Shown here: in pieces, positions 33,313 through 42,759 of the stretch
How positions within the stretch are numbered: position 1 is the stretch's first letter
How the letters are laid out: each line of letters begins with the position of its first letter
Origin: Luteococcus sanguinis
GTDB taxonomy: Bacteria; Actinomycetota; Actinomycetes; Propionibacteriales; Propionibacteriaceae
Assembly: GCF_039527675.1 (NCBI RefSeq)
Contig: NZ_BAAAKI010000025.1
Span: 62,001 to 126,000, forward strand
Length of the DNA stretch: 64,000 bases
Direction: 5' to 3'
Made by a program: the position numbers and the translations under genes
Notes under the pieces: model-generated
The model's database searches: none
Seen by the model: the letters and a program-made list of their open reading frames with translations, nothing else
Told to the model about the DNA's origin: nothing

Positions 33313-34106
33313 CGCTGTCGTACGTGCTGATCGGCCTGGCCGTCCTCTCCTACGGCGTGGACGGTGTCCTGCTGACGAAGGGCTCCCAGGCCGACGGCGG
33401 GGCGCTGCACTCCAAGTTCTGGTGGTACGGGACGATGCTGCAGGGCGTCGGCTTCTTCCTCACCTTCGCCGCTCGCACCGACCTGCCGCTGCTGTTCGTG
33501 CAGGCTGCGTCGGTCGCCGCGCTGGCGGTGACCGCGCTGCTCAGCCAGTTGCTGGGCATGCACCGGCTGCGCTGGCTGGACGGGCTGGCCATCATCGGGA
33601 TGATCGCCGGCCTCACGATGCTGGGCATGTCCACGCAGCCGGGCCCGACCACCTTCGTCCACCCCTGGACCGTGCCGGTGCTGTTCGCAGCGCTGGCCGC
33701 CAGCCTCGGCTTCCTGTGGGGCCGATGGCCAGCGGCGTGGTTTGGGCTTCTGGGCGGTCTCGGCTTCGGAACCAGCGCGATCGGCGCCCGACTGCTGGCC
33801 TCCAGCCCGGGACGGGTGTTCTGGCACTTCTGGGAATGGAGTACGACCGACTGGGTCCACGCCCTGCTGGTCCCCGCCGGGCTGGTCGTCGGCCAGGTCT
33901 TCCTCACCAAGGGGCTGGCAAGGCGCCCCGCCGTCACGGCGCTGGGCGCCATGTACCTGGCCAGCACCGTGTGGCCCATCCTGGTCGGGCTGGGGATGCT
34001 GCACGAGAATCCACGAACAGGCACCGCTCCGCTGGTCGTTCTGGGTACGATCATCACTCTGGCCGCGGCCCTCCGTCTCGTGCGACAGGGCGCCGCCAGC
34101 AACTGA
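33309..34106 (+). CDS. EamA/DMT-like small transporter
   Basis: A 265-residue protein with about nine hydrophobic segments, starting TLSYVLIGLAVLSYGVDGVLL, each about 20 residues, like half or full drug/metabolite transporter-fold proteins. It is shorter than a ten-helix DMT (about 300). GTG at 33309 overlaps the wecB stop. It might move a lipid-linked sugar (ArnE/F-like role) given the neighbours, but this is inference. Substrate unknown. Confidence 0.7.
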   Translation: MTLSYVLIGLAVLSYGVDGVLLTKGSQADGGALHSKFWWYGTMLQGVGFFLTFAARTDLPLLFVQAASVAALAVTALLSQLLGMHRLRWLDGLAIIGMIAGLTMLGMSTQPGPTTFVHPWTVPVLFAALAASLGFLWGRWPAAWFGLLGGLGFGTSAIGARLLASSPGRVFWHFWEWSTTDWVHALLVPAGLVVGQVFLTKGLARRPAVTALGAMYLASTVWPILVGLGMLHENPRTGTAPLVVLGTIITLAAALRLVRQGAASN

Positions 34107-34125
34107 CCGTTCTCGAGGGGCGACG

Positions 34126-34977
34126 ATGGCAACACTGTGTCCTTTGTGCCTGCACGTGGGCCGCGATGAACTGCGCCCTGCCAGCAGCCGCGACTACCAA
34201 TACCTGGTCTGCCGCACCTGCGGCGCAGGCCAGATCGACCCGATGCCGGACGACCTGCGCAGCCTCTATGACCAGGGCTATTTCGTCGACGGGGGGTCCC
34301 GCGCCGGCTACGCCAACTACGAGGCGGACGAGGAGCTGCACCGCCGGACCGCAACAGAGCGCATCGCCCGGCTCACCGCCGCGCTCGGCCCCGGTGCTCG
34401 TCCGGGCTCTTTGGTCGAAATCGGCTCGGCGACCGGTTTCGGCCTGCTCGAGGCTCAACGGGCCGGATGGCAGGCCGTCGGCGTCGAGATCTCCGAATGG
34501 GCCGGCAACCGCGCGCGGGAGCGCGGAGCGAATGTCGTCCACACTCTCGAGGAGGTGCCGGACGCCCCCCACGATGCCGTCGCCTTCTTTCAGTCGCTTG
34601 AGCACCTTCCCGACCCGGTGGCAGCGTTGAAGCGGTCGGCCGAGCTGCTGCGCCCGGGCGGGGTGCTGGTCTGCGAGACCTGGGACGCCCGCTCTCGCAC
34701 CGCGCGGCTGACGGGATCGCGTTGGCAGCAGCTCAGCCCTCCCTCCGTGCTCTGGCTGTTCACCGAACAGGCCATACGGGCCGCGGTCGAACCCTGGGGG
34801 CTGGAACTGACCAGCTGGCGCCGGACGGGCAAGAGCGTGAGCCTCGCCACCGTGGTGGGCCAGTCCCTTCCGGATGGAAGCCGGGCAAAGTCCTTGCTGG
34901 ACGGGCGCCTGGGTCGCGTCGCCATCCCGTACCCGCTGGACGACCTCGTCACCTTCACCGCCGTCCGCCGCTCCTGA
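34126..34977 (+). CDS. Zinc-ribbon class I SAM-dependent methyltransferase
   Basis: A 283-residue protein with an N-terminal CPLC and CRTC zinc-ribbon (residues 5-8 and about 28-31), then SAM-binding LVEIGSATGFGLLEAQRAGW and FFQSLEHLPDPVAALKR. The layout matches C-methyltransferase-type or polysaccharide O-methyltransferases (Methyltransf_23-like with N-terminal zinc domain). GAGGGG precedes the ATG. In context it probably methylates a sugar of the surface polymer; the acceptor is inferred. Confidence 0.78.
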   Translation: MATLCPLCLHVGRDELRPASSRDYQYLVCRTCGAGQIDPMPDDLRSLYDQGYFVDGGSRAGYANYEADEELHRRTATERIARLTAALGPGARPGSLVEIGSATGFGLLEAQRAGWQAVGVEISEWAGNRARERGANVVHTLEEVPDAPHDAVAFFQSLEHLPDPVAALKRSAELLRPGGVLVCETWDARSRTARLTGSRWQQLSPPSVLWLFTEQAIRAAVEPWGLELTSWRRTGKSVSLATVVGQSLPDGSRAKSLLDGRLGRVAIPYPLDDLVTFTAVRRS

Positions 34978-35093
34978 TGGCCTTCTGAGAAGTCCATGGG
35001 AAACTTGGGTCGGCGGTGCCCTGCGCGGTTGCTTTGACTAGTCTGTGAACCGTTGACGCTTGCTCCCGGGGGAGCGGCTCGAGGGGGTAACAC

Positions 35094-36203
35094 ATGTCCA
35101 CGGTTCGCGGAACGGCTGGCGATGACGCACGGGCAACGGGATCTTTCGTGATCCCCTGCTTCCGCGAGGAGGCAACGGTTGCGCGCACGCTGCGCGAGAT
35201 CGACAAACTCGCTCAGTCAAAGAACCAGTTCGACTGGGAGATCATCGTCGTCAACGACGGGTCGGACGACGACACCCTCGGCGTGGCCACCCGCGCCGCC
35301 GAGGCGCTCTCGACCCCCGTCCGGATCCTGTCCCACCGCCGCAATGCCGGCCTCGGCGCCGGCATGCGTACCGGCATCACCGCATCCACCGGCGATGTCG
35401 TGGTCGCCGTCGACTGTGACCTGTCCTACTCGGTCGATGACATCGCGCGCCTGATCGACACCTGGGCCGAATCCCACCCGCACATCGTCATCGCCTCCCC
35501 CTACATGGAGGGTGGCGCGTCCGTCCGCGTGCCGCGGCCGCTCGCCGTCCGGTCCCAGGCGGCGAACAAGTTCCTCAACTTCACCGCCTACCACGACGTG
35601 AAGACCCTCACCGGCATGGTGCGCGCCTATGACGGGCCCTTCGTCCGCGGGCTGACGCTCAAGGCCGAGGGCCCCGACGTGATGGTCGAGATCATCTACA
35701 AGGCGCAGGTACTGCGCGCACGAATCGTCGAGATCCCCGCGACGCTGTCCTGGGCCGGCCTGGAACAGCGCGTCTCCCGCTCGGCGCTGACCTCGACCAC
35801 CTCGCGACTGACCACCTACCGGCAGCTGATCAACGGCTACCTGTGGCGTCCCTTCTGGGTCCCGCTGCTGATGGGCCTGTTCTTCGGCGTCGTCGGCTTC
35901 ATCCTCACCCTGACCGGGCACCTCGGGTGGGATGGCATCGCGACTGCGTCCTGCACCCTCGCCGTGGCGCTGACCGTGATGTCCCTGATGAGCCTGCAGT
36001 CGAAGCGCTACTTCGAGGAGTTGTACAACATGGGCTTCGGCATCCGGCGTTCGCTTCCGCAGGAGCCCATCCGGACACCATCGATCGAGACGCGCATCGA
36101 CGCCGCAAAGTCGTGGGTGCCCTCGAATGTGCCAGACATTCCCGAATGGAACGGCGCCTCCGCGGCTCCCGAGCCCTTCGACCAGGTCAAGGTCTTGCAC
36201 TGA
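35094..36203 (+). CDS. Glycosyltransferase family 2 with C-terminal membrane helices (DPM1-like)
   Basis: A 369-residue GT-A enzyme: FVIPCFREEATVARTLREID, IVVNDGSDDDTLGVA, SHRRNAGLGAGMRTGI, the metal-binding VDCDLSY and a tail with two helices at about 257-305 (WVPLLMGLFFGVVGFILTLTGHL and a second). Polyprenyl-phosphate mannosyl/glucosyl transferases have this layout. Start preceded by GAGGGGGT. It is separated from the methyltransferase by 116 bp that hold a GC-rich palindrome (gctcccgggggagc), possibly its own promoter region. Confidence 0.85.
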   Translation: MSTVRGTAGDDARATGSFVIPCFREEATVARTLREIDKLAQSKNQFDWEIIVVNDGSDDDTLGVATRAAEALSTPVRILSHRRNAGLGAGMRTGITASTGDVVVAVDCDLSYSVDDIARLIDTWAESHPHIVIASPYMEGGASVRVPRPLAVRSQAANKFLNFTAYHDVKTLTGMVRAYDGPFVRGLTLKAEGPDVMVEIIYKAQVLRARIVEIPATLSWAGLEQRVSRSALTSTTSRLTTYRQLINGYLWRPFWVPLLMGLFFGVVGFILTLTGHLGWDGIATASCTLAVALTVMSLMSLQSKRYFEELYNMGFGIRRSLPQEPIRTPSIETRIDAAKSWVPSNVPDIPEWNGASAAPEPFDQVKVLH

Positions 36204-36219
36204 CGCCAGCCCGGGTCCC

Positions 36220-36831
36220 TCAGCAGCGGCCGAGGGCCATCTCCTTGGCGTACCCACCGAGCTGGTAGAGCACCTGGTAGCGCAACCAGTTGGCCTCCAT
36301 GGGCCAGTGCACGCCAACCACTGGAATGTCCTGGCCCAGGCAGCGCTTCATGATGAATCGTGTGCGCGCAGCGTGGACGTCGACGGTGACGATCGTGAAG
36401 GTGGTCCAACCGTGTTTGGCTGCCAGATCTCGAAGGTTCTGCGCCTCACCTCGGGTGGTTGAGGGGTTGGGCGGAAAACAGTAGACCGGCCATCCAGCGT
36501 CCTGGCCGCAGTAACGCTGATCCCACGAAGGGTTTGGCGTTGACAGGACGAGGTTCTTCGCGACGCCTTGGCTCATGAGCTCCTTGGCGTAGTCCACACG
36601 CCACGTATCCAAGGGGCCGAGCACGAACAGCACGTCCACCTGTTCGGTTGGCACGGGATCGTAGTGAGCGTGGTAAACGACCCGCTGCGCGAACTGGTGC
36701 AGGCCAACGCCAGCGACCAGGGCAAGCACCAGGGTGATCCCCGCAAACCACCGCACCCAATGCCGTCGAGGGCGCTCCCGTCGAACCAGCGTCACAGTGG
36801 CGGGGGCAGGGCTCTGCGTCACGTCCCTCAC
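36220..36831 (-). CDS. YdcF/SanA-like (DUF218) membrane-anchored protein
   Basis: A 203-residue protein with a single N-terminal membrane helix (WFAGITLVLALVAGVGLHQFA, about 28-48) and the DUF218 fold: DVLFVLGPLDTWRVDYAKEL, PNPSTTRGEAQNL and the segment VTVDVHAARTRFIMKRCL. SanA/ElyC/YdcF proteins affect envelope integrity; reaction unknown. The ORF starts with GTG at 36831, but TAACGT at 36830-36835 is 7 nt before GTG at 36822, so the real start may be 36822 and leaderless. Confidence 0.75.
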   Translation of the reverse strand: MRDVTQSPAPATVTLVRRERPRRHWVRWFAGITLVLALVAGVGLHQFAQRVVYHAHYDPVPTEQVDVLFVLGPLDTWRVDYAKELMSQGVAKNLVLSTPNPSWDQRYCGQDAGWPVYCFPPNPSTTRGEAQNLRDLAAKHGWTTFTIVTVDVHAARTRFIMKRCLGQDIPVVGVHWPMEANWLRYQVLYQLGGYAKEMALGRC

Positions 36832-36872
36832 GTTACCCCTCAGGCAATGGACGAGCCCTCGCGTGTCTGGTC

Positions 36873-36878
36873 TACTGT
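36873..36878 (+). promoter_or_regulatory. -10 box TACTGT, leaderless start
   Basis: TACTGT then 6 nt (gacgcc) to ATG of ppgK at 36885. Confidence 0.55.
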
Positions 36879-36884
36879 GACGCC

Positions 36885-37640
36885 ATGAGCACAGTGCTGG
36901 GCATCGACATCGGTGGATCGGGCGTCAAGGGCGCCCCCGTTGACCTGGGGACGGGTGAATTCGCGGCGGAGCGGCTGCGGATCGAGACCCCCGCCGAGTC
37001 GACCCCCAAGAATGTCGCGAAGGTCGTCGGCCAGATCGTCGACCACTTCGCCGATCAGCTCGGCGACGGCCCGGTCGGCATCACCGTCCCGGCCCCGGTG
37101 GTGCACGGGATGATCCCCTTCATGGCGAACCTCGACAAGAAGTGGAAGAAGCTCGAGGCCGAGAAGTTCTTCTCCGACGAACTCGGGCGCGCGGTGACCA
37201 TCGTCAACGACGCGGACGCGGCCGGCGTCGCCGAGGTGCAGTTCGGTGCTGCCAAGGGCGCCGAGGGTGTCGTCATCATGACCACCTTGGGTACGGGCAT
37301 CGGCACGGCGGTCATCAACGACGGCGTCCTGCTTCCGAACACCGAGCTGGGCCACATCGAGGTCGACGGCAAGGACGCTGAGAAGCGCGCCGCCGCCTCC
37401 GCCCGCGAGCGCGAGGGCCTCAGCTACGACGAGTGGGTGCCGCGTCTGCAGCGCTACTACGAGACCCTCGAAATGCTGCTGTGGCCCGACCTGTTCGTCG
37501 TCGGCGGTGGCGTGTCCAAGAAGGCGGACAAGTTCCTGCCGCAGCTGAAGCTCCGTGCGCCGATCATCCCCGCCAAGCTGCAGAACCAGGCTGGCATCAT
37601 CGGCGCCGCCTGGCTCGCGTCCGAGCACGCGTCCAAGTAG
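36885..37640 (+). CDS. ppgK: Polyphosphate glucokinase
   Basis: A 251-residue ROK-family kinase, start VLGIDIGGSGVKGAPVDL with the phosphate loop and LGTGIGTAVINDG, plus TVPAPVVHGMI and YYETLEMLLWPDLFVVGGGVSKK. Phosphorylates glucose with polyphosphate (and often ATP). In Actinobacteria it can be the main glucose kinase. It ends before a palindromic element. Leaderless. Neighbouring pgi (45.9 kb) gives a likely glycolytic context. Confidence 0.9.
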   Translation: MSTVLGIDIGGSGVKGAPVDLGTGEFAAERLRIETPAESTPKNVAKVVGQIVDHFADQLGDGPVGITVPAPVVHGMIPFMANLDKKWKKLEAEKFFSDELGRAVTIVNDADAAGVAEVQFGAAKGAEGVVIMTTLGTGIGTAVINDGVLLPNTELGHIEVDGKDAEKRAAASAREREGLSYDEWVPRLQRYYETLEMLLWPDLFVVGGGVSKKADKFLPQLKLRAPIIPAKLQNQAGIIGAAWLASEHASK

Positions 37641-37663
37641 TCCGTCCACGCTCTGTTTCCGCT

Positions 37664-37731
37664 GATCAGTCCCCTGGGTGCCGGATCAGTCCCCGTCGAT
37701 TGGGGCTGATGTGTTCCTTCGGGGACTGATC
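37664..37731. repeat. Palindromic element, GATCAGTCCCC copies, between convergent genes
   Basis: Two direct copies GATCAGTCCCC (37664-37674 and 37684-37694) and one inverted copy GGGGACTGATC (37721-37731), plus a degenerate inverted copy GGGGCTGAT near 37702-37710. The region may be a bidirectional terminator or REP-like element. Confidence 0.75.
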
Positions 37732-37758
37732 GGGTGAAACTGGCGACGGACGGAGGAC

Positions 37759-38262
37759 TCAGGCCAGGTCGAGGTCGACCATCAGCTCGGTGGCGATGGC
37801 CTCCAGCGCCTCACGGACCGCATCTGGCTCCACGCCCTCGGGCAGCCTGATGCGGGCGTCGGCCTCGAACAGCGTCCCGTCGCCCATCGGCGCGGCAACC
37901 GTGTCGGTCGCCAGCTCGTCGATGGTGATCCCGAGACCCGCCAACGTGCGGGCGACCTCGCGGACGATGCCCGGCCGGTCCTGACCGACGAGGTGCAGCG
38001 ACAGGTGGTCGCCGTCAGCATCCGCGGGAGCATCGGCGCGGGTGACCCGTACCTCCAGCGCGCCGAGTTCGTCCATCGCGTCCACCAGCTCGTCGACCTT
38101 CGCATCGTCCACCTCGACGAGCACGATGCCGGCGAACTTGCCGGCCAGCCGGGCCATCTCGCTCTCGAGCCAGTTGCCGCCATGGTCTGCCACCGCGCTC
38201 GCGAGGGCGGCCACCAGACCTTCCCGGTCGTCCGCGACTGCCGTCAACACCAGCTTTGCCAT
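37759..38262 (-). CDS. Double-ACT domain protein (GcvR-like)
   Basis: A 167-residue protein with two ACT domains: residues 1-75 begin MAKLVLTAVADDREGLVAALASAVADHGGNWL, and residues 86-165 begin HLSLHLVGQDRPGIVREVARTLAGLG. The DRxGLV/DRPGIV motifs bind small ligands. In E. coli GcvR uses two ACT domains to regulate glycine cleavage; here the regulatory partner is not visible. It has no HTH. TAGGCT at 38269-38274 with 6 nt spacing predicts a leaderless transcript. Confidence 0.8.
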   Translation of the reverse strand: MAKLVLTAVADDREGLVAALASAVADHGGNWLESEMARLAGKFAGIVLVEVDDAKVDELVDAMDELGALEVRVTRADAPADADGDHLSLHLVGQDRPGIVREVARTLAGLGITIDELATDTVAAPMGDGTLFEADARIRLPEGVEPDAVREALEAIATELMVDLDLA

Positions 38263-38268
38263 GCGGCG

Positions 38269-38274
38269 AGCCTA
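38269..38274 (-). promoter_or_regulatory. -10 box TAGGCT, leaderless start
   Basis: On the minus strand TAGGCT is 6 nt before ATG at 38262. It overlaps the last codon of the small frame 38272-38415. Confidence 0.6.
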
Positions 38275-38415
38275 TCGGTCACCCACGGTGGATGGCTGCT
38301 GGGTGGGGTGGGCACTCCCATGATCGGCCTGCATCGCCAGCATCCCGACCAAGGGCATGCACAGCGTCAGGAGAACACCAGCGATCACATTGCTGAGGGT
38401 TCGTCGCGACGGCAT
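38272..38415 (-). CDS. Possible small membrane/exported protein
   Basis: A 47-residue frame, MPSRRTLSNVIAGVLLTLCM with one hydrophobic helix (about 8-27) and a His/Pro tail. It has AGAAGG 9 nt upstream of the ATG. It lies in the gap between GH16 and the ACT gene, on the same strand, and might be a short exported peptide or membrane peptide. No homologue is known to me, so expression is uncertain. Confidence 0.4.
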   Translation of the reverse strand: MPSRRTLSNVIAGVLLTLCMPLVGMLAMQADHGSAHPTQQPSTVGDR

Positions 38416-38552
38416 CGGGACTGCCTTCTCGAGGCGGGGCTCCAGAGCCCTCGCCCGCGTCTGGGAGTGGTTGCCTCCATGCTGCCCGACAACTTGGACG
38501 CCCGTCCATCCCTTGCAGGGTTGGGGACCCCAGCTGGCTCCCCATGTCTCGC

Positions 38553-39488
38553 TCAGGCGGTCCAGAGTTGCACCCAATCGATGCTGAAAGGTCGCCCCAC
38601 TCCAGTCCCAAGTATGACGTTCATCCCGCGTCGTTCCGCTTCAAGATCGAATATCCCGAAGCTAACGTCCGAACGTTTGTTTGAGGTCGAATCTTCCACC
38701 ATTTCGGGTAACACACCATCGACCGTCCGCCGTACAGACCTCAGTTCAACGCCGTTCAAATACCATGAAAACTTCTCGGCGGACCAAAGGCAGCCTACAA
38801 CCTGCCACTGGGAAAAATCACTGCCTGTGGCTGTGCTGACGTTGGGGTTCCGAAAGTGAGACTCGACCGTTGGGGTGCGCCAGACATGGACCGTGCCTCC
38901 GAACACATCTGACGGGTTACCAGACTCGAAGAAGTCCAGTTCCGCGTACCCCTCGCCCCCCACCGTGTTGTCGAACAGCGACTGGCTTACGGACCAGAAG
39001 GCAGGCCAAGACATTCCCCCACCCTGGACACCCGCGTGTCCGGAAGGAAACTTGATTCGCGCTTCGAAGTAACCCTGGCCGAAAGTCTGTCCCGCACGAG
39101 TATTCGGATCCATCGTCGCCAGCTGCATGTTGAAATTGCTTGTCAAGGGGGAGATGGTCAGCACTGACTCCCGCACCTCGATCGCCTCCCGCGGGGTATC
39201 AGACATGTTCCAAAGGTGCACACCAGATGGGTACCAGATGTACCCATTTTTGCCAGTGCAATTCATGTCGATGGTCGCAAGGTCATCGAAATCATCGAAC
39301 AGGACGCGATTGGTAAAGCCTGCGGCCGCCGCAGGTGGAGGGACGTCCCTCACTCGCCCATAACCAGTGGAATCACGCTCAGATCGGTCCCCGATTAGTG
39401 CGACCACCCCCAACCCGGTGAGGGCCGCAGCCAAGGTGCGGCGTGTGGCTCGCGGGCGCGCCTCGGCCTCAATTGGATTGGAGTTCAC
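38553..39488 (-). CDS. Glycoside hydrolase family 16 (beta-glucanase-type), exported
   Basis: A 311-residue protein with the GH16 catalytic motif ELDFFE (183-188), in which the first Glu is nucleophile and the last is acid/base. Residues 15-35 (TRRTLAAALTGLGVVALIG) look like a Tat-type signal, though the motif is weak. Conserved aromatic regions WPAFWSVS and QWQVVGCLW fit the family. It should cut a beta-glucan or galactan. The gene looks AT-richer than neighbours, which suggests acquisition. GTG start follows a near-consensus TATACT at 39495-39500 with 6 nt spacing. It may remodel the polymer made by this cluster. Confidence 0.85.
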   Translation of the reverse strand: MNSNPIEAEARPRATRRTLAAALTGLGVVALIGDRSERDSTGYGRVRDVPPPAAAAGFTNRVLFDDFDDLATIDMNCTGKNGYIWYPSGVHLWNMSDTPREAIEVRESVLTISPLTSNFNMQLATMDPNTRAGQTFGQGYFEARIKFPSGHAGVQGGGMSWPAFWSVSQSLFDNTVGGEGYAELDFFESGNPSDVFGGTVHVWRTPTVESHFRNPNVSTATGSDFSQWQVVGCLWSAEKFSWYLNGVELRSVRRTVDGVLPEMVEDSTSNKRSDVSFGIFDLEAERRGMNVILGTGVGRPFSIDWVQLWTA

Positions 39489-39494
39489 ATTGAG

Positions 39495-39500
39495 AGTATA
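39495..39500 (-). promoter_or_regulatory. -10 box TATACT, leaderless start of GH16
   Basis: TATACT on the minus strand is 6 nt before the GTG at 39488. It is the best -10 match in the window. Confidence 0.65.
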
Positions 39501-39538
39501 TGGCTGAGCCAGAACGAAGTAAGTTTACGCGGGACACA

Positions 39539-41173
<1,635 letters not shown>

Positions 41174-41291
41174 GGGGCACATTCTTTCACGGGCACCCGT
41201 CGGCTCTTCGCGCATGGCGAAGGGGCTGGTGGCCCGCTGCCATCGGGCGTTGTATGGAACCGAACGCATGGAACTGAACCAGGAGGAGACC

Positions 41292-41828
41292 ATGACACTC
41301 GACCTGTTCGCGGACGCCTTCGGACGCGCCGCCGAGAACCTGCCCCCGACCATCACCGGCCTCACCACCGACCAACTTGCCTGGCGACCGGCACCGGGCG
41401 CGAACCCCGCCGGCTGGTTGGCCTGGCACCTCGCCCGCGTCGAGGACGAGCAGGTGGCCGACCTCGTCCGCAAGCTCATCGATCCCTCAGCCGCGACCGT
41501 CTGGGAGCAGGGCTGGCGGGATCGCTTCGCTCTTCCCTACGCCGCCGACGCGCACGGCTATGGCATGTCGGACGAACAGGTGGATGCCTTCGGCGCCACC
41601 GACCCGAGCCTGCTGCTCGGTTACTACGCCGACGTCCACGGCGCCACCCTTGCGGCGCTGGACGCCTTCGACGCCCACCCGGGTGCGCTGGACCGTGTCG
41701 TCGACACCGGCTGGGATCCGCCGGTCACCGGTGCGGTGCGGCTGGTGAGCGTCCTGGACGACGTCGCCCAACACGTCGGACAGCTCGCATACCTGCGCCA
41801 CCTGATCGAGGCTCAGCGGTCGGCGTAA
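41292..41828 (+). CDS. DinB-family protein (DUF664/mycothiol transferase type)
   Basis: A 178-residue four-helix bundle protein with the family's metal His: WLAWHLARVEDEQ (first His), and DDVAQHVGQLAYLRHLI (two more His). DinB/DUF664 members include mycothiol- or bacillithiol-dependent S-transferases; the His triad here fits. AGGAGG (41281-41286) precedes ATG 41292; an in-frame ATG at 41268 (MELNQEE) has no ribosome site. Confidence 0.8.
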   Translation: MTLDLFADAFGRAAENLPPTITGLTTDQLAWRPAPGANPAGWLAWHLARVEDEQVADLVRKLIDPSAATVWEQGWRDRFALPYAADAHGYGMSDEQVDAFGATDPSLLLGYYADVHGATLAALDAFDAHPGALDRVVDTGWDPPVTGAVRLVSVLDDVAQHVGQLAYLRHLIEAQRSA

Positions 41829-41897
41829 GGCATCGCCAGCCCTGTTTCCCCCAGCCCGCGACTAGGGTCGAACCCGTACTCAACCGGAGGTAACACC

Positions 41898-42719
41898 ATG
41901 ACTGTTCCATTCCTCACCCTCAACGACGGCGTGAAGATCCCCCAGCTCGGCTTCGGCGTCTGGCAGGTGGCCCCTGCCGAGGTGCAGCCCGTCGTCGCCA
42001 AGGCCCTCGAGGTGGGTTACAACCACATCGACACCGCTGCCGCCTACAACAACGAGGAGGGCGTCGGACGCGCGATCGCCGAGTCGGGCATCGCCCGCGA
42101 CGACCTGTTCGTCACCACCAAGCTGTGGAACGACTCCCACAAGAAGGACGACGCCCGCAAGGCGATCGAGACCAGCCTCGAGAAGCTCGGCCTCGACCAC
42201 CTGGACCTCTACTTGATCCACTGGCCCGCCACGAAGAAGTATGGCGACGCCTACATCGAGGCCTGGGACGCCATGCAGGAGTTCAAGGCCGAGGGCCTGA
42301 CCCGCTCCATCGGCGTCTCGAACTTCCACGCTGCCCACCTGGACGCCCTGAACGGCGCCACGCCCAGCGTCGACCAAGTCGAGCTGCACCCGACCTTCAA
42401 CCAGGCCGAGCTGCGCAAGGTGCTCGACTCCCGCGACATCACCACCGAGGCGTGGAGCCCGCTGGGCCAGTCGAAGGACCTGGAGGACGAGAAGATCGCG
42501 CGCATCGCGTCCGAGCTGGGCGTCAGCCCGGCGCAGGTGATCATCCGCTGGCACCTGCAGCTGGGCAACGTCGTGATCCCCAAGTCGGTCACCCCGGAGC
42601 GCATCGCGTCCAACTTCGACGTCTTCGGCTTCGAACTGTCGTCCGAGCAGATGGACGCGGTGAACTCCGTCGACTCCGGCAACCGCCTGGGCGCCGCCCC
42701 GGAGGACGCCGACTTCTGA
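41898..42719 (+). CDS. Aldo/keto reductase
   Basis: A 273-residue TIM-barrel reductase with GFGVWQV, the catalytic Asp-Tyr-Lys-His tetrad (HIDTAAAYNNEEGVG, TTKLWN, LIHWPATKKYG), and NADPH site IPKSVTPERIASNF. Typical of 2,5-diketo-D-gluconate reductase-type enzymes; real substrate unknown. GGAGG precedes the ATG by 8 nt. A TAGGGT box at 41863-41868 probably starts a leadered mRNA. Cytosolic. Confidence 0.9.
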   Translation: MTVPFLTLNDGVKIPQLGFGVWQVAPAEVQPVVAKALEVGYNHIDTAAAYNNEEGVGRAIAESGIARDDLFVTTKLWNDSHKKDDARKAIETSLEKLGLDHLDLYLIHWPATKKYGDAYIEAWDAMQEFKAEGLTRSIGVSNFHAAHLDALNGATPSVDQVELHPTFNQAELRKVLDSRDITTEAWSPLGQSKDLEDEKIARIASELGVSPAQVIIRWHLQLGNVVIPKSVTPERIASNFDVFGFELSSEQMDAVNSVDSGNRLGAAPEDADF

Positions 42720-42746
42720 TCCGACAGGCCGACCCTGCGACGCGGT

Positions 42747-42752
42747 TACACT
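42747..42752 (+). promoter_or_regulatory. -10 box TACACT, leaderless start of ugd
   Basis: TACACT then 7 nt (cgcgaac) to ATG at 42760. Confidence 0.55.
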
Positions 42753-42759
42753 CGCGAAC

